Origin: Inquilinus limosus | GTDB lineage: Bacteria > Pseudomonadota > Alphaproteobacteria > DSM-16000 > Inquilinaceae | Length of the DNA: 64,000 nt | NCBI RefSeq assembly: GCF_002195995.1 | Contig: NZ_NHON01000011.1 | Span: forward strand, 50,733-114,732 | Direction of reading: 5' to 3' | Shown here: piece after piece, positions 40,841-49,675 of the stretch | How the letters are laid out: each line of letters starts with the position of its first letter | How positions within the stretch are numbered: position 1 is the stretch's first letter | Program-made: the position numbers and the translations under genes | The notes under the pieces: model-generated | What the model saw: only the letters and a program-made list of their open reading frames with translations | The model's database searches: none | What the model was told of the DNA's origin: nothing

Positions 40841-43006
40841 TCAGCGGCTGCGCGCACGGTCCACCGCGCTGATCACGGGCATGGCGCGCAGGGCCGCGAT
40901 GATGTTGGTCAGGTGCTTGACGTCCTTGACGTCGATGTCGATCAGGATCTCGAAGAAGTCGACCGAGCGGCTGGTGATCTTCAGGTTGGTGATGTTGCCG
41001 CCGTTCTTGCCGATCACGGTGGTCAGCGTGCCCAGGCTGCCCGGCTCGTTGCTGATCGTCACCTGGATCCGTCCGACATGGTCCTCGACCGTGTCGACGC
41101 CGGCGTCCCAGCTGACGTCCAGCCAGCGCTCGGGCGCATTGTAGAAGCTCTCCAGCGTGTCGCAGTCGATGGTGTGGATGGTCACGCCCTTGCCGGTGGT
41201 GACGATGCCGACGATGCGGTCGCCCGGGATCGGGTGGCAGCAGCGGGCATAGTGCACGGCCAGGTTCGGGATCAGGCCGCGGATCGGGATCGCCCCCGGT
41301 CCGCCGCCCGTGTTGGACTTGCGCGCCCGGTTGAGCGGCACGACCTTGCCCGACCGCTCCTTCTCCTGCTGCAGCTGGGCGCGGTGGCCCGGGAACACGG
41401 CGTGGAACACGTCGCGCGCGCCCAGCAGGCCGGCGCCGACATTGGCCAGGATGTCGTCGGCCTCGGCCGCCTTGAAGATCTTGAGGACGCCTTCCAGCGC
41501 CTTGTCGGAGAACTCGTAGCCCTCCTGCCGGAACACGCCCTGCAGCATCGAGCGGCCCAGCTTGGCGTGTTCGTCATGCTGCTGGCCGCGGATGAAGCGC
41601 CGGATGCAGGCCCGCGCCTTGCCGGTGGCGACGAAGCGCTCCCATTCCGGCGACGGCGTCGAGGTCTTCGAGGTGATGATCTCGACCTGGTCGCCGTTCT
41701 GCAGCAGGTGGCGCAGCGTCACCATCCGGCCGTTGACCCGGGCGCCGACGCAGGTGTCGCCGATCTGGCTGTGCACCGCATAGGCGAAGTCGACCGGCGT
41801 CGCGCCCTGCGGCAGGGCGATCACCGCGCCCTTCGGGGTGAAGCAGAACACCTGGTCCTGGAACAGGGCCAGCTTGGTGTGCTCCAGGAACTCCTCGGGC
41901 TTCTGGGCCTGGTCGACAATGTCCAGCAGGTCGCGCAGCCAGCGGTACTGGGTGCCGTCCTGGTTGCGCTCGCCCGACTTGTAGGCCCAGTGCGCGGCAA
42001 CGCCGAGCTCGGCGATCTCCGCCATGTCGCGGGTGCGGATCTGGACCTCGATGCGCTGCCGCATCGGCCCGATCACCGCGGTGTGCAGCGAGCGGTAGCC
42101 GTTCGGCTTCGGCGTCGAGATGTAGTCCTTGAACCGGCCGGGCAGCGACGCGTAGCGGCCGTGGATCAGGCCCAGCGCGTGGTAGCAGTCGCCCTCGGTC
42201 TCGACCACGATCCGGAAGGCCATGATGTCGGTCAGCTGCTCGAACGCCATGTTCTTGCGCTGCATCTTGCGCCAGATCGAATAGGGGCGCTTCTCGCGGC
42301 CGAGCACGGCGGCCTTCAGCCCGCCCTCCTCCAGCACCCGCTGCAGCTCAGCGATGATCTTGGAGACGACGTCCTGGCCTTCCTCGCGCAGCTGGGCCAG
42401 GCGGCGGACGATGCTCTCGCGCGCATCGGGGTGGAGCTGGGCGAAGGCCAGGTCCTCCAGCTCCTCCTGCATGCCGTGCATGCCGATGCGCTCGGCCAGC
42501 GGCGCGTAGATCTCCAGCGTCTCGCGGGCGATCCGGCGGCGCTTCTCCTCGTTGTTGAAGGCGCCGAGGGTACGCATGTTGTGCAGCCGGTCGGCCAGCT
42601 TGACCAGCAGCACCCGGATGTCCTTCGACATCGCCAGGACCAGCTTGCGGAAGTTCTCCGCCTGCTTGGACTGGTCGCTCTGCAGTTCCAGCTTCGACAG
42701 CTTGGTGACGCCGTCGACCAGCTGCGCCGTCTCGCGCCCGAACAGGCCCTCCAGCTCGCTCAGCGTCGCGCCGGTGTCCTCGACCGTGTCGTGCAGCAGG
42801 CCGGTGACGATCGAGCCGGTGTCGAGCTTCATCCCGGCCAGGATTCCGGCGACCTCGATCGGATGGACGAAATAAGGGTCGCCGGAGGCGCGCTTCTGCG
42901 ACCCGTGCGCCTTCATCGAATAGACGTAGGCGCGGTTGATCAGGTCCTCGTCCGCCGAGGGGTCGTAGGCTTTGACACGCTCGACCAGCTCATATTGGCG
43001 GATCAT
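40841..43006 (-). CDS. rsh: bifunctional (p)ppGpp synthetase/hydrolase
   Basis: Makes and degrades the stringent-response alarmone. 721 residues. The HD hydrolase domain is intact (YFVHPIEVAG, HD72-73 in LLHDTVEDT, LADRLHNMRTL). The synthetase domain has DIMAFRIVVET, NGYRSLHTAV and IEVQIRT. TGS (FCFTPKGAV), a zinc-finger-like CCHPIPGD and a C-terminal ACT domain (VTISNEPGSLGTL) follow. All key residues suggest both activities. The start is ATG 43006; a longer frame passes through the leader palindromes. rpoZ lies upstream, as usual. Confidence 0.95.
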   Translation of the reverse strand: MIRQYELVERVKAYDPSADEDLINRAYVYSMKAHGSQKRASGDPYFVHPIEVAGILAGMKLDTGSIVTGLLHDTVEDTGATLSELEGLFGRETAQLVDGVTKLSKLELQSDQSKQAENFRKLVLAMSKDIRVLLVKLADRLHNMRTLGAFNNEEKRRRIARETLEIYAPLAERIGMHGMQEELEDLAFAQLHPDARESIVRRLAQLREEGQDVVSKIIAELQRVLEEGGLKAAVLGREKRPYSIWRKMQRKNMAFEQLTDIMAFRIVVETEGDCYHALGLIHGRYASLPGRFKDYISTPKPNGYRSLHTAVIGPMRQRIEVQIRTRDMAEIAELGVAAHWAYKSGERNQDGTQYRWLRDLLDIVDQAQKPEEFLEHTKLALFQDQVFCFTPKGAVIALPQGATPVDFAYAVHSQIGDTCVGARVNGRMVTLRHLLQNGDQVEIITSKTSTPSPEWERFVATGKARACIRRFIRGQQHDEHAKLGRSMLQGVFRQEGYEFSDKALEGVLKIFKAAEADDILANVGAGLLGARDVFHAVFPGHRAQLQQEKERSGKVVPLNRARKSNTGGGPGAIPIRGLIPNLAVHYARCCHPIPGDRIVGIVTTGKGVTIHTIDCDTLESFYNAPERWLDVSWDAGVDTVEDHVGRIQVTISNEPGSLGTLTTVIGKNGGNITNLKITSRSVDFFEILIDIDVKDVKHLTNIIAALRAMPVISAVDRARSR

Positions 43007-43037
43007 GCCGCGCGCCACCGATCCATATGTGATTCTC

Positions 43038-43065
43038 CCGGACGGGCGTCCGCGCACCCGTCCGG
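43038..43065. promoter_or_regulatory. leader hairpin upstream of rsh
   Basis: CCGGACGGG pairs perfectly with CCCGTCCGG around a ten-base loop, 32 bases before the rsh start. No T-run follows on the minus strand, so it is more likely a leader structure than a terminator. Confidence 0.5.
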
Positions 43066-43073
43066 ACAATATG

Positions 43074-43104
43074 TTGAACCACAATCCGTCGCGTTGTGGA
43101 TCAA
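43074..43104. promoter_or_regulatory. palindrome in the rpoZ-rsh gap
   Basis: TTGAACCACAA, nine bases, then TTGTGGATCAA: 11-base arms with one mismatch. It shares the words GAACCACAATC and CGTTGTGG with the palindrome upstream of nrdR. Possibly an operator. Confidence 0.45.
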
Positions 43105-43207
43105 ATTCGGCAGGCGCGCGGCAGCTATGCCCTGGCCCGTCCGGTCAAGCCCCATCACCGTTCTCCCGGCAGGCGGCCTGACACCATGCCGGGCAGTTCC
43201 GCCTGAA

Positions 43208-43654
43208 TCAGATGTCGTCTTCGGAGGAGCCGATTTCCAGGTCGCCGCGGCCGTCCTCTTCGTCGCCGTCCTCGCTCTCCGCCTCATCCTCGGACGCGTC
43301 GATGCCGAAGGTGGACTCCTCGTCCGAGCCGACCGCACCGGCCGGGCTCTGCGGCGCCACGCCGGCCTTCAGCCACTCCTCCTCGCCGGCCATCAGCTCG
43401 ATGATCTCCTCATCGGCCTCGTCGATCTCGGCCAGCTTCTGGTGGCCCTTGACCAGGGCCTCCCGCAGCCCCTCCAGCACGACCGTCTCGTCGGCGATCT
43501 CGCGCAGCGCGACCACCGGGTTCTTGTCGTCGTCACGGTCCAGGGTCAGCGAGGCGCCGGACGAGATGTCACGGGCGCGCTGGGCGGCCATGAGGACCAG
43601 ATCGAACCGGTTCGGGATCTTGAGGACGCAATCCTCGACGGTGACGCGAGCCAT
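43208..43654 (-). CDS. rpoZ: RNA polymerase omega subunit
   Basis: Helps fold and retain the beta' subunit. The first 65 residues are the conserved domain ([39 protein letters not shown]). The rest, up to residue 148, is an acidic tail rich in D, E and S that is longer than in E. coli (91 residues) but common in alphaproteobacteria. It is divergent from the NYN gene and precedes rsh by 201 bases. Confidence 0.95.
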   Translation of the reverse strand: MARVTVEDCVLKIPNRFDLVLMAAQRARDISSGASLTLDRDDDKNPVVALREIADETVVLEGLREALVKGHQKLAEIDEADEEIIELMAGEEEWLKAGVAPQSPAGAVGSDEESTFGIDASEDEAESEDGDEEDGRGDLEIGSSEDDI

Positions 43655-43866
43655 GGGCTACCGCTCCTGCACAAAAACAGCCACGACGATAGAATCGTGA
43701 CACGATGGATGCAACGCAATGGCCGCATCTTTGTTATACCGAGGGGCGGACCACCTAGCGCAGATGCGACGAATGCGCAAGCCTCGTCGCAACCCCGTTG
43801 ACCGCTCCTTGCAAACTGAGTAGCGAACCCAATCTGTCACCTGTCCCCTGCCGCGAAGGAACGCAC

Positions 43867-44493
43867 ATGATTTTCTATAAGGAAGAACGGCTCGCAATAT
43901 TCATTGATGGCGCAAACCTTTATGGCGCCGCCCGTTCGCTTGGTTTCGATATCGACTATCGCCGGCTGCTCGACCTGTTCGCCAAGAAGGGCCGCCTGAT
44001 CCGCGCCTTCTATTATACGACGCTGATCGAGGATCAGGAATATTCTCCTATTCGGCCGCTGATCGACTGGCTCGACTACAACGGCTACAGCATGGTGACC
44101 AAGCCGTTGCGTGAGTACACCGACAGCCAGGGCCGGCGCCGGGTCAAGGGCAATGTCGACATCGACCTCGCGATCGACGCGCTGGAGATGGCCGATCGCG
44201 CCGACCACATCCTGCTGTTCTCGGGCGACGGCGACTTCAAGCGGCTGGTCGAGGCGATCCAGCGCAAGGGTGTCCGCGTCACCGTGGTCTCGACCATCAA
44301 GTCGAGCCCGCCGATGGTGTCGGACGAGCTGCGACGTCAGGCCGACAATTTCGTCGAGCTGATGGAGCTGGCGCCGCATATCCAGCGCATGAATGCCCCG
44401 AACCGCACCCAGGTCGCCCCGGCGGTCGAGGGTGATGACGGCTCCGTCGAGGAGACGGTGCAGCAGGCCGGCGCCTACGCCCGTTCGGCTTGA
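43867..44493 (+). CDS. NYN-domain protein (LabA/DUF88-like)
   Basis: 208 residues. The NYN (PIN-like) nuclease fold shows its acidic residues: D14 in IFIDGANLYG, D98 and D100 in KGNVDIDLAIDALEM, and D121/D123 in FSGDGDFKRLV. This suggests metal-dependent RNA cleavage, though the substrate is unknown. It starts at ATG 43867 after GAAGGA; the upstream in-frame part is not conserved. The gene is commonly found divergent from rpoZ in this group. Confidence 0.92.
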   Translation: MIFYKEERLAIFIDGANLYGAARSLGFDIDYRRLLDLFAKKGRLIRAFYYTTLIEDQEYSPIRPLIDWLDYNGYSMVTKPLREYTDSQGRRRVKGNVDIDLAIDALEMADRADHILLFSGDGDFKRLVEAIQRKGVRVTVVSTIKSSPPMVSDELRRQADNFVELMELAPHIQRMNAPNRTQVAPAVEGDDGSVEETVQQAGAYARSA

Positions 44494-44502
44494 TGTGGCC
44501 AA

Positions 44503-44530
44503 GGCCGGTTTCCCCGTGAGGGAACCGGCC
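44503..44530. terminator. hairpin between the converging NYN and smpB genes
   Basis: GGCCGGTT pairs with AACCGGCC, and an inner CCC/GGG extends the stem past one bulged T. There is no T-run on either side, so termination would be weak or factor-assisted. Confidence 0.5.
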
Positions 44531-44540
44531 TGGCGCGAAC

Positions 44541-45011
44541 TCAGCCGCGGTCCCGCATCACGCGCGCCTTTTCGCGCTGCCAGTCTCGCGCCTTGATGGT
44601 CTCGCGCTTGTCATGCGCCTTCTTGCCCCGGGCCAGGCCGATATCGACCTTGGCGAAGCCGCGGGCGTTGAAGTAGATCGACAGCGGGATCAGGGTCATG
44701 CCCTCCCGCTTCACCTTCCCCAGCAGCTTGTCCCGTTCCCGCTTGCGCACCAGCAGCTTGCGCGGCCGCTTCAGCTCGTGGTTGAAGCGCTGGGCCGGCC
44801 CGTATTCCGGGATATGGGCGTTGAACAGGTACAGTTCGCCCTGCATCTCGCCGGCATAGGCGTCCTGCAGGTTGCCGCGGCCCTCGCGCAGCGCCTTCAC
44901 CTCGGTCCCGACCAGCACGATGCCGGCCTCGACATTCTCGTCGATGAAGTAGTCGTGCCGCGCCCGCCGGTTCTGCGCGACGACGCGGCCCGGGGTCTTC
45001 GGCTGTGCCAT
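44541..45011 (-). CDS. smpB: SsrA-binding protein SmpB
   Basis: Binds tmRNA and delivers it to stalled ribosomes. 156 residues: [21 protein letters not shown] at the start, then [24 protein letters not shown], and a basic tail ([16 protein letters not shown], then [11 protein letters not shown]). The start is ATG 45011. It follows dapA by 22 bases on the same strand. The tmRNA gene itself is not in the window. Confidence 0.97.
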   Translation of the reverse strand: MAQPKTPGRVVAQNRRARHDYFIDENVEAGIVLVGTEVKALREGRGNLQDAYAGEMQGELYLFNAHIPEYGPAQRFNHELKRPRKLLVRKRERDKLLGKVKREGMTLIPLSIYFNARGFAKVDIGLARGKKAHDKRETIKARDWQREKARVMRDRG

Positions 45012-45033
45012 GATGCTCAGGTCGCTCCGGTGG

Positions 45034-45909
45034 TCAGTTGATCAGGCCGGCGAAGGCCATCGCCTCGCGCACGGCCGCCCGTGTCGCCTCGCCCGGCGGC
45101 ACCAGCGGCAGCCGGACACGGTCGTCGGACAGGCCGAGCAGCTTGGCGCCGACCTTCACCGGCCCCGGGCTGGTTTCCAGGAACAGCGCCCGGTGCAGCG
45201 GCATCAGCAGATCGCGGATCGCGCCCATGCGCGCCAGGTTGCCCTCTTCCCAGGCGGCGTGCATCTCGGCGCAGAGCCGCGGCGCGATGTTGGCGGTGAC
45301 CGAGATGCAGCCATGGCCGCCCTGCGCCAGGAACGCCGTGGCAGTGGCGTCCTCGCCCGAAAGCTGGCAGAACTCGGGACCGATCCGCACCCGCGTCGCC
45401 AGCGGCCGCACCAGGTCGGCGGTCGCGTCCTTGACCCCGACGATGCGCGGCAGCTCGGCCAGACGGGCCATGGTGTCGACCGACATGTCGATCACGCTGC
45501 GGCCCGGGATGTTGTAGATCACGATCGGCAGTTCGACCGCGTCATGGATGGCCCTGTAATGCTGGTAGAGACCTTCCTGCGTCGGCTTGTTGTAGTAGGG
45601 CGTGACGATCAGCGCGGCGTCCGCGCCGGCCTTCTTCGCGTGCCGGGTCAGGGAGATCGCCTCCTCGGTCGAGTTCGAGCCGGTGCCGGCGATCACCGGG
45701 ACGCGGCCCTTCGCGACCTCGACGCACAGCTCGATCACCCGCTCATGCTCAGGATGGCTCAGCGTCGGGGACTCGCCGGTGGTGCCGCAGGGCACGACGC
45801 CCTGGGTGCCTTCGCGGATCTGCCAGTCGACGAAGCTCTGGAACGCTTTCTCATCCACCCCGCTCTCGGTGAAGGGCGTAATCAGGGCGACGATCGATCC
45901 CTTGAACAT
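45034..45909 (-). CDS. dapA: 4-hydroxy-tetrahydrodipicolinate synthase
   Basis: Condenses pyruvate with aspartate semialdehyde in lysine and diaminopimelate synthesis. 291 residues, TIM barrel. [28 protein letters not shown] with the catalytic tyrosine, and K160 (GVKDAT), the Schiff-base lysine, are present. It starts at ATG 45909, 48 bases from the divergent slt. The dapA-smpB pair is conserved in alphaproteobacteria. Confidence 0.96.
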   Translation of the reverse strand: MFKGSIVALITPFTESGVDEKAFQSFVDWQIREGTQGVVPCGTTGESPTLSHPEHERVIELCVEVAKGRVPVIAGTGSNSTEEAISLTRHAKKAGADAALIVTPYYNKPTQEGLYQHYRAIHDAVELPIVIYNIPGRSVIDMSVDTMARLAELPRIVGVKDATADLVRPLATRVRIGPEFCQLSGEDATATAFLAQGGHGCISVTANIAPRLCAEMHAAWEEGNLARMGAIRDLLMPLHRALFLETSPGPVKVGAKLLGLSDDRVRLPLVPPGEATRAAVREAMAFAGLIN

Positions 45910-45957
45910 GGAAGCTTCCGTGGGCGTTGGGGTGGTGAACGCAGTGTCATAGCCGCT

Positions 45958-47910
45958 GTGGTGCGGGCCGGCAAGCGAACGGCGCTTGCGGCGGTGGCCG
46001 TGCTGCTGCTCGGCACCGCCGCCCCGGCCCTGGCCCAGCCGGCCACCCCGGCCGAGATCAAGGCGGCGCAGGCCCTGTTCTTCGCTGTCGACCGCAACGG
46101 CTGGGACGTGGTGCGGACGGTCGAGAGCCAGATGGCCAACACCCTGGTCGGCCGGCTGGCGACCTGGGCCGACCTGTCGCGCGCCGACAGCACCGCCGGC
46201 TTCGAGAAGTTGGCCGCCTTCGTCGTCCGCAACCCGGACTGGCCGAACGTCCAGGCCATGCGCCGCCGGGCCGAGCGGGCGATGCCGGACGGGCTGCCGG
46301 CCGATGCCGTGGTCGCCTGGTTCGACGCCTTCGCGCCCCTGACCGCCGAGGGCGCGCTGCATTTCGGCGCAGCCCTGCAGGTGAACGACCCGATCCGCGC
46401 CCGGATCTGGGTGCGCGACACCTGGCGCAACCTCTCCCTGACCGGCGCGCAGGAGACCGAGTTCCTGACCCGCTTCGGCAGCCTGCTGGGTCCGGACGAT
46501 CATTGGGCCCGGCTGGACACGCTGCTGTGGGCGGAGCGGGCGGAGGAGGCGCGGCGGATGCTGCCCCGCGTCTCCGGCGACCGGCGCCAGCTGGCCGACG
46601 TTCGGCTGAAGCTGATGGCGCGCACGCCGGACGCCTCCGCCGCGGTGCGGGCCCTGCCGGCCAAGCTGCTGCAGGATGAGGGCATCCTGTACGAGCGCAC
46701 CCGCTGGCGCCGCCGCAACGACGACGAGGCCGGCGCCATCGAGATGCTGGCGCAGCAGCCGAAGACCTCCGCCCATGCCAGGGACTGGTGGCTGGAACGG
46801 CACATCATCGCCCGCCGGTTGTTCGACGAGCAGTCCTACAGCAAGGCCTACCAGCTGGTCACCGCGCGGGAGCAGAGCGACCCGGTGGACCGGGCCGACA
46901 AGGATTTCCTGGCCGGCTGGCTGGCGCTGCGCTTCCTCAATCGTCCGTCCGACGCGGTCGAGCATTTCGAGAAGCTGTATGGCGACGTCTCGATGCCGAT
47001 CAGCCTGGCCCGCGGCGCCTATTGGGCCGGCCGGGCGCATGAGGCGGCCGGGAACAAGCAGAAGGCGGCGGACTGGTACCGGCTGGCGGCGAAGCAGACC
47101 CTGACCTTCTACGGCCAGCTCGCCGCCGACAAGCTGGACCAGCCGAGCATCGCCACCCTGCCCGTCTCGGCGACGCCGAGCGCCCAGGCGGTGGCGGCCT
47201 ATGGCGGCGACCTGGCGCGCGCCGCCCGGTTGCTCGACGCCATCGGCCAGCGCGACCGGGCCGATCTGTTCCTGCGCAAGCTGATGGTCGATGCCGACAC
47301 AGCGGAGAAGAACCGGCTGCTGGCGACCCTGGCGTCGTCGATGAAATATCCCTTCGTCGCCGTCCGCGCCGCCAAGGCCGCGGCGCGCGACGGGCTGACC
47401 GTGGTTGACGCCGCCTATCCGCTGGTGGCGATGCCGGACGATCTGAGCGGCCTACCGCCGGCCCTCGTCCTCGGCCTGGCGCGGCAGGAGAGCGAGTTCA
47501 ACGCCACCGCCGTCTCCAGCGCCGGCGCCATCGGGCTGATGCAGCTGCGCCCCGGCACCGCCCGCGACGTGGCCCAGTCGCTGGGCATCGACCACACCAC
47601 AGGGATGCTCAGCGGCGACCCGGTGCACAATCTGCGCCTCGGCAGCCGCTATTTGGCCGACCTGGTCAAGCGCTATGACGGCAACTGGCCGCGGGCGATC
47701 GCCGCCTACAATGCCGGCTTCGGCCGGGTCGACACCTGGGCGCCGACGCCGTCGAAATCGCCGGAGCAGGTGGTGGATTGGATCGAATCCATCCCGTTGC
47801 CGGAGACGCGCAGCTACGTCCAGCGCGTACTGGAGAACACGCAAGTCTACCGCCTGCGCCTGGGCGAGGCACCGAAGGCCGGGGCGCTGGAGGCGGACCT
47901 GCTGCGATGA
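45958..47910 (+). CDS. slt: soluble lytic murein transglycosylase
   Basis: Cleaves the glycan strand of peptidoglycan to 1,6-anhydro products in the periplasm. About 650 residues. A signal peptide (TALAAVAVLLLGTAAPALA) is followed by a long helical superhelix and a C-terminal goose-lysozyme-like domain: ARQESEFNATAVSSAGAIGL with the catalytic E511, MQLRPGTA and AIAAYNAGFGRV. There is no ATG near the N terminus; GTG at 45958 or 45961 fits best. The frame remains open far upstream only because it lies opposite dapA. Confidence 0.92.
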   Translation: MVRAGKRTALAAVAVLLLGTAAPALAQPATPAEIKAAQALFFAVDRNGWDVVRTVESQMANTLVGRLATWADLSRADSTAGFEKLAAFVVRNPDWPNVQAMRRRAERAMPDGLPADAVVAWFDAFAPLTAEGALHFGAALQVNDPIRARIWVRDTWRNLSLTGAQETEFLTRFGSLLGPDDHWARLDTLLWAERAEEARRMLPRVSGDRRQLADVRLKLMARTPDASAAVRALPAKLLQDEGILYERTRWRRRNDDEAGAIEMLAQQPKTSAHARDWWLERHIIARRLFDEQSYSKAYQLVTAREQSDPVDRADKDFLAGWLALRFLNRPSDAVEHFEKLYGDVSMPISLARGAYWAGRAHEAAGNKQKAADWYRLAAKQTLTFYGQLAADKLDQPSIATLPVSATPSAQAVAAYGGDLARAARLLDAIGQRDRADLFLRKLMVDADTAEKNRLLATLASSMKYPFVAVRAAKAAARDGLTVVDAAYPLVAMPDDLSGLPPALVLGLARQESEFNATAVSSAGAIGLMQLRPGTARDVAQSLGIDHTTGMLSGDPVHNLRLGSRYLADLVKRYDGNWPRAIAAYNAGFGRVDTWAPTPSKSPEQVVDWIESIPLPETRSYVQRVLENTQVYRLRLGEAPKAGALEADLLR

Positions 47911-47966
47911 TGTCGGCTGCAACCGGGGGGATGGCCGCGGCGTGGAATGCCTGCCATTCCCTCCTG

Positions 47967-48044
47967 TGTCATGCCCGGGCTTGACCCGGGCATCCAGAAG
48001 GTCTCGACAATCTCTGGATTGCCGGGTCAAGCCCGGCAATGACA
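47967..48044. repeat. intergenic palindromic element, type B, copy 2
   Basis: Begins TGTCATGCCCGGGCTTGACC and ends CCCGGCAATGACA. Nearly the reverse complement of the copy at 35127, including the inner GAAGGTCTCGACA. Between slt and the dehydratase gene, both on the plus strand. Confidence 0.95.
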
Positions 48045-48110
48045 GGATCTGGCCGCAAGGTCTCTTATAGATAAGTTTAAATTTCGCTTTCATCTCTCTG
48101 AGAAAGAACG

Positions 48111-49085
48111 ATGATCGTCTCCGTCACCGACATCGAGGCTGCCGCCGGCCGCCTACGCGGCCAGGCCGTGCGCACGCCGCTACTGCGCTCGCCGCTGCTC
48201 GACACCCGGGCCGGGCGCGAGGTGCTGGTCAAGGCCGAGCCGCTGCAGCGCACCGGCTCCTTCAAGTTCCGCGGCGCCTACAACCGGATCTCCCTGATCC
48301 CCGAGGCGGAGCGGGCCCGCGGCGTGGTCGCCTTCTCCAGCGGCAACCACGCCCAGGGCGTGGCGGCGGCGGCGAAGCTGTTCGGCATCAAGGCGACGAT
48401 CGTGATGCCGTCCGACGCCCCGACGATCAAGCGGCGCAACACCGAATCCTACGGCGCCACCGTGGTGCCCTACGACCGGTTCGGCGAGGACCGCGAGGCG
48501 GTGGCGGCGAAGATCCAGGCCGAGACCGGCGCCACGCTGGTGAGGCCCTATGACGACCCCGGCATCATCGCCGGCCAGGGCACGATCGGCCTTGAGATTG
48601 CCGAGCAATGCGCCGAGCTGGGCGTGCACCCCGACGCGGTGCTGGTCGGCTGCAGCGGCGGCGGCCTGGTCTCCGGCGTCTCGGTGGCGATCAAGGCGAA
48701 GCTGCCGGGCACCCGGATCTATTCGGCCGAGCCGGAGGCGCTGGACGACATGCGCCGGTCGCTGGCCGCCGGCGAGCGGGTGAAGAACGCCCCCGACGCA
48801 CGGTCGATCTGCGACGCGCTGCAATCCCCCACCCCCGGCGAGATCACCTTCTCGATCGCGCGCGAGACGCTGGCGGGCGGCGTCGCCGCGCCGGACGACG
48901 CGGTGCTGCGGGCGATGGGCGTCGCCTTCGACACGCTGAAGCTGGTGATGGAGCCGGGCGGCGCCATCGGCCTGGCGGCGACGCTGGAGAACCGGATTCC
49001 GGACGACATCCGCACCGTCGTCATCGTCTGCTCCGGCGGCAATGTCGATGCCGCCACCTTCCGCGACGCGCTCGCGACGCTCTGA
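48111..49085 (+). CDS. threonine/serine dehydratase-like PLP enzyme
   Basis: 324 residues, fold-type II, without an ACT domain. K52 in RTGSFKFRGAYN binds PLP; SSGNHAQGVAAA and GCSGGGLVSGVS follow. It is the second such enzyme in the window, and the lack of a regulatory domain suggests a catabolic role. Options are threonine ammonia-lyase, serine racemase or 3-hydroxyaspartate ammonia-lyase. ATG 48111 fits the family N terminus. The PAS-like gene follows after three bases and probably shares its transcript. Confidence 0.88.
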   Translation: MIVSVTDIEAAAGRLRGQAVRTPLLRSPLLDTRAGREVLVKAEPLQRTGSFKFRGAYNRISLIPEAERARGVVAFSSGNHAQGVAAAAKLFGIKATIVMPSDAPTIKRRNTESYGATVVPYDRFGEDREAVAAKIQAETGATLVRPYDDPGIIAGQGTIGLEIAEQCAELGVHPDAVLVGCSGGGLVSGVSVAIKAKLPGTRIYSAEPEALDDMRRSLAAGERVKNAPDARSICDALQSPTPGEITFSIARETLAGGVAAPDDAVLRAMGVAFDTLKLVMEPGGAIGLAATLENRIPDDIRTVVIVCSGGNVDAATFRDALATL

Positions 49086-49088
49086 GCG

Positions 49089-49484
49089 ATGACCGCCCGC
49101 CCCGCCTTCTTCGACCGGCTGCAGGGCTGGTGGGACGGCCGGGCTGTGGGCGGCCGGCCGCCGCATCGCGACGCGCTGAGCCCGGTCGAGATCATGCCGA
49201 TGCTGCCGCATCTGCTGATGCTCGACCTCACCGGCCCGGCGCCGCGGGTGCTGTGGGCCGGCACCGCGGTGAAGGAGGCTCTGGGCGGCAATCCGGGCGA
49301 CCGGCCGCTGGACCGCACGCCGCTGGGTGGGCCGGAGGCCGTGGGCGCCCTCGCCCACATGATCGCCGAAGCCCGCCCGGTCGAGGCCCGGCTGGGCGGC
49401 CGGCCGGCGCTGCTGTGCCCGCTCGCGGACGACAACGGCGCCGTCACCGCGGCCCTGGCCGGGCTGGCGCAGCCCGATCCCTGA
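49089..49484 (+). CDS. PAS_5-type domain protein
   Basis: 131 residues. The pattern FDRLQGWWDGRAVGGRPPHR, then ALSPVEIMPMLPHLLMLDL is that of the alphaproteobacterial PAS_5 family of small PAS proteins without output domains, whose role is unknown. The family often has LxYWxxLRxGRxxPxRxDI, matched loosely here. It lacks obvious cofactor-binding residues. It follows the dehydratase with a three-base gap. Confidence 0.78.
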   Translation: MTARPAFFDRLQGWWDGRAVGGRPPHRDALSPVEIMPMLPHLLMLDLTGPAPRVLWAGTAVKEALGGNPGDRPLDRTPLGGPEAVGALAHMIAEARPVEARLGGRPALLCPLADDNGAVTAALAGLAQPDP

Positions 49485-49675
49485 ACCCGGCCGGCCCGTC
49501 CAAATTTCGCCACAGCGGTCGGGCATCTATAGGCAAATCATCCCATCACCGCACCGGAGCGGACGGGCTGACCAACGACCCTGCCGGCATCGCCGGCGAC
49601 GCACGGAAGCGCGTGGGGTCACGTCAGGACTGAAGCTTTTTCATTGCCGCATTCTGCGACGCATTGAGGGACATC

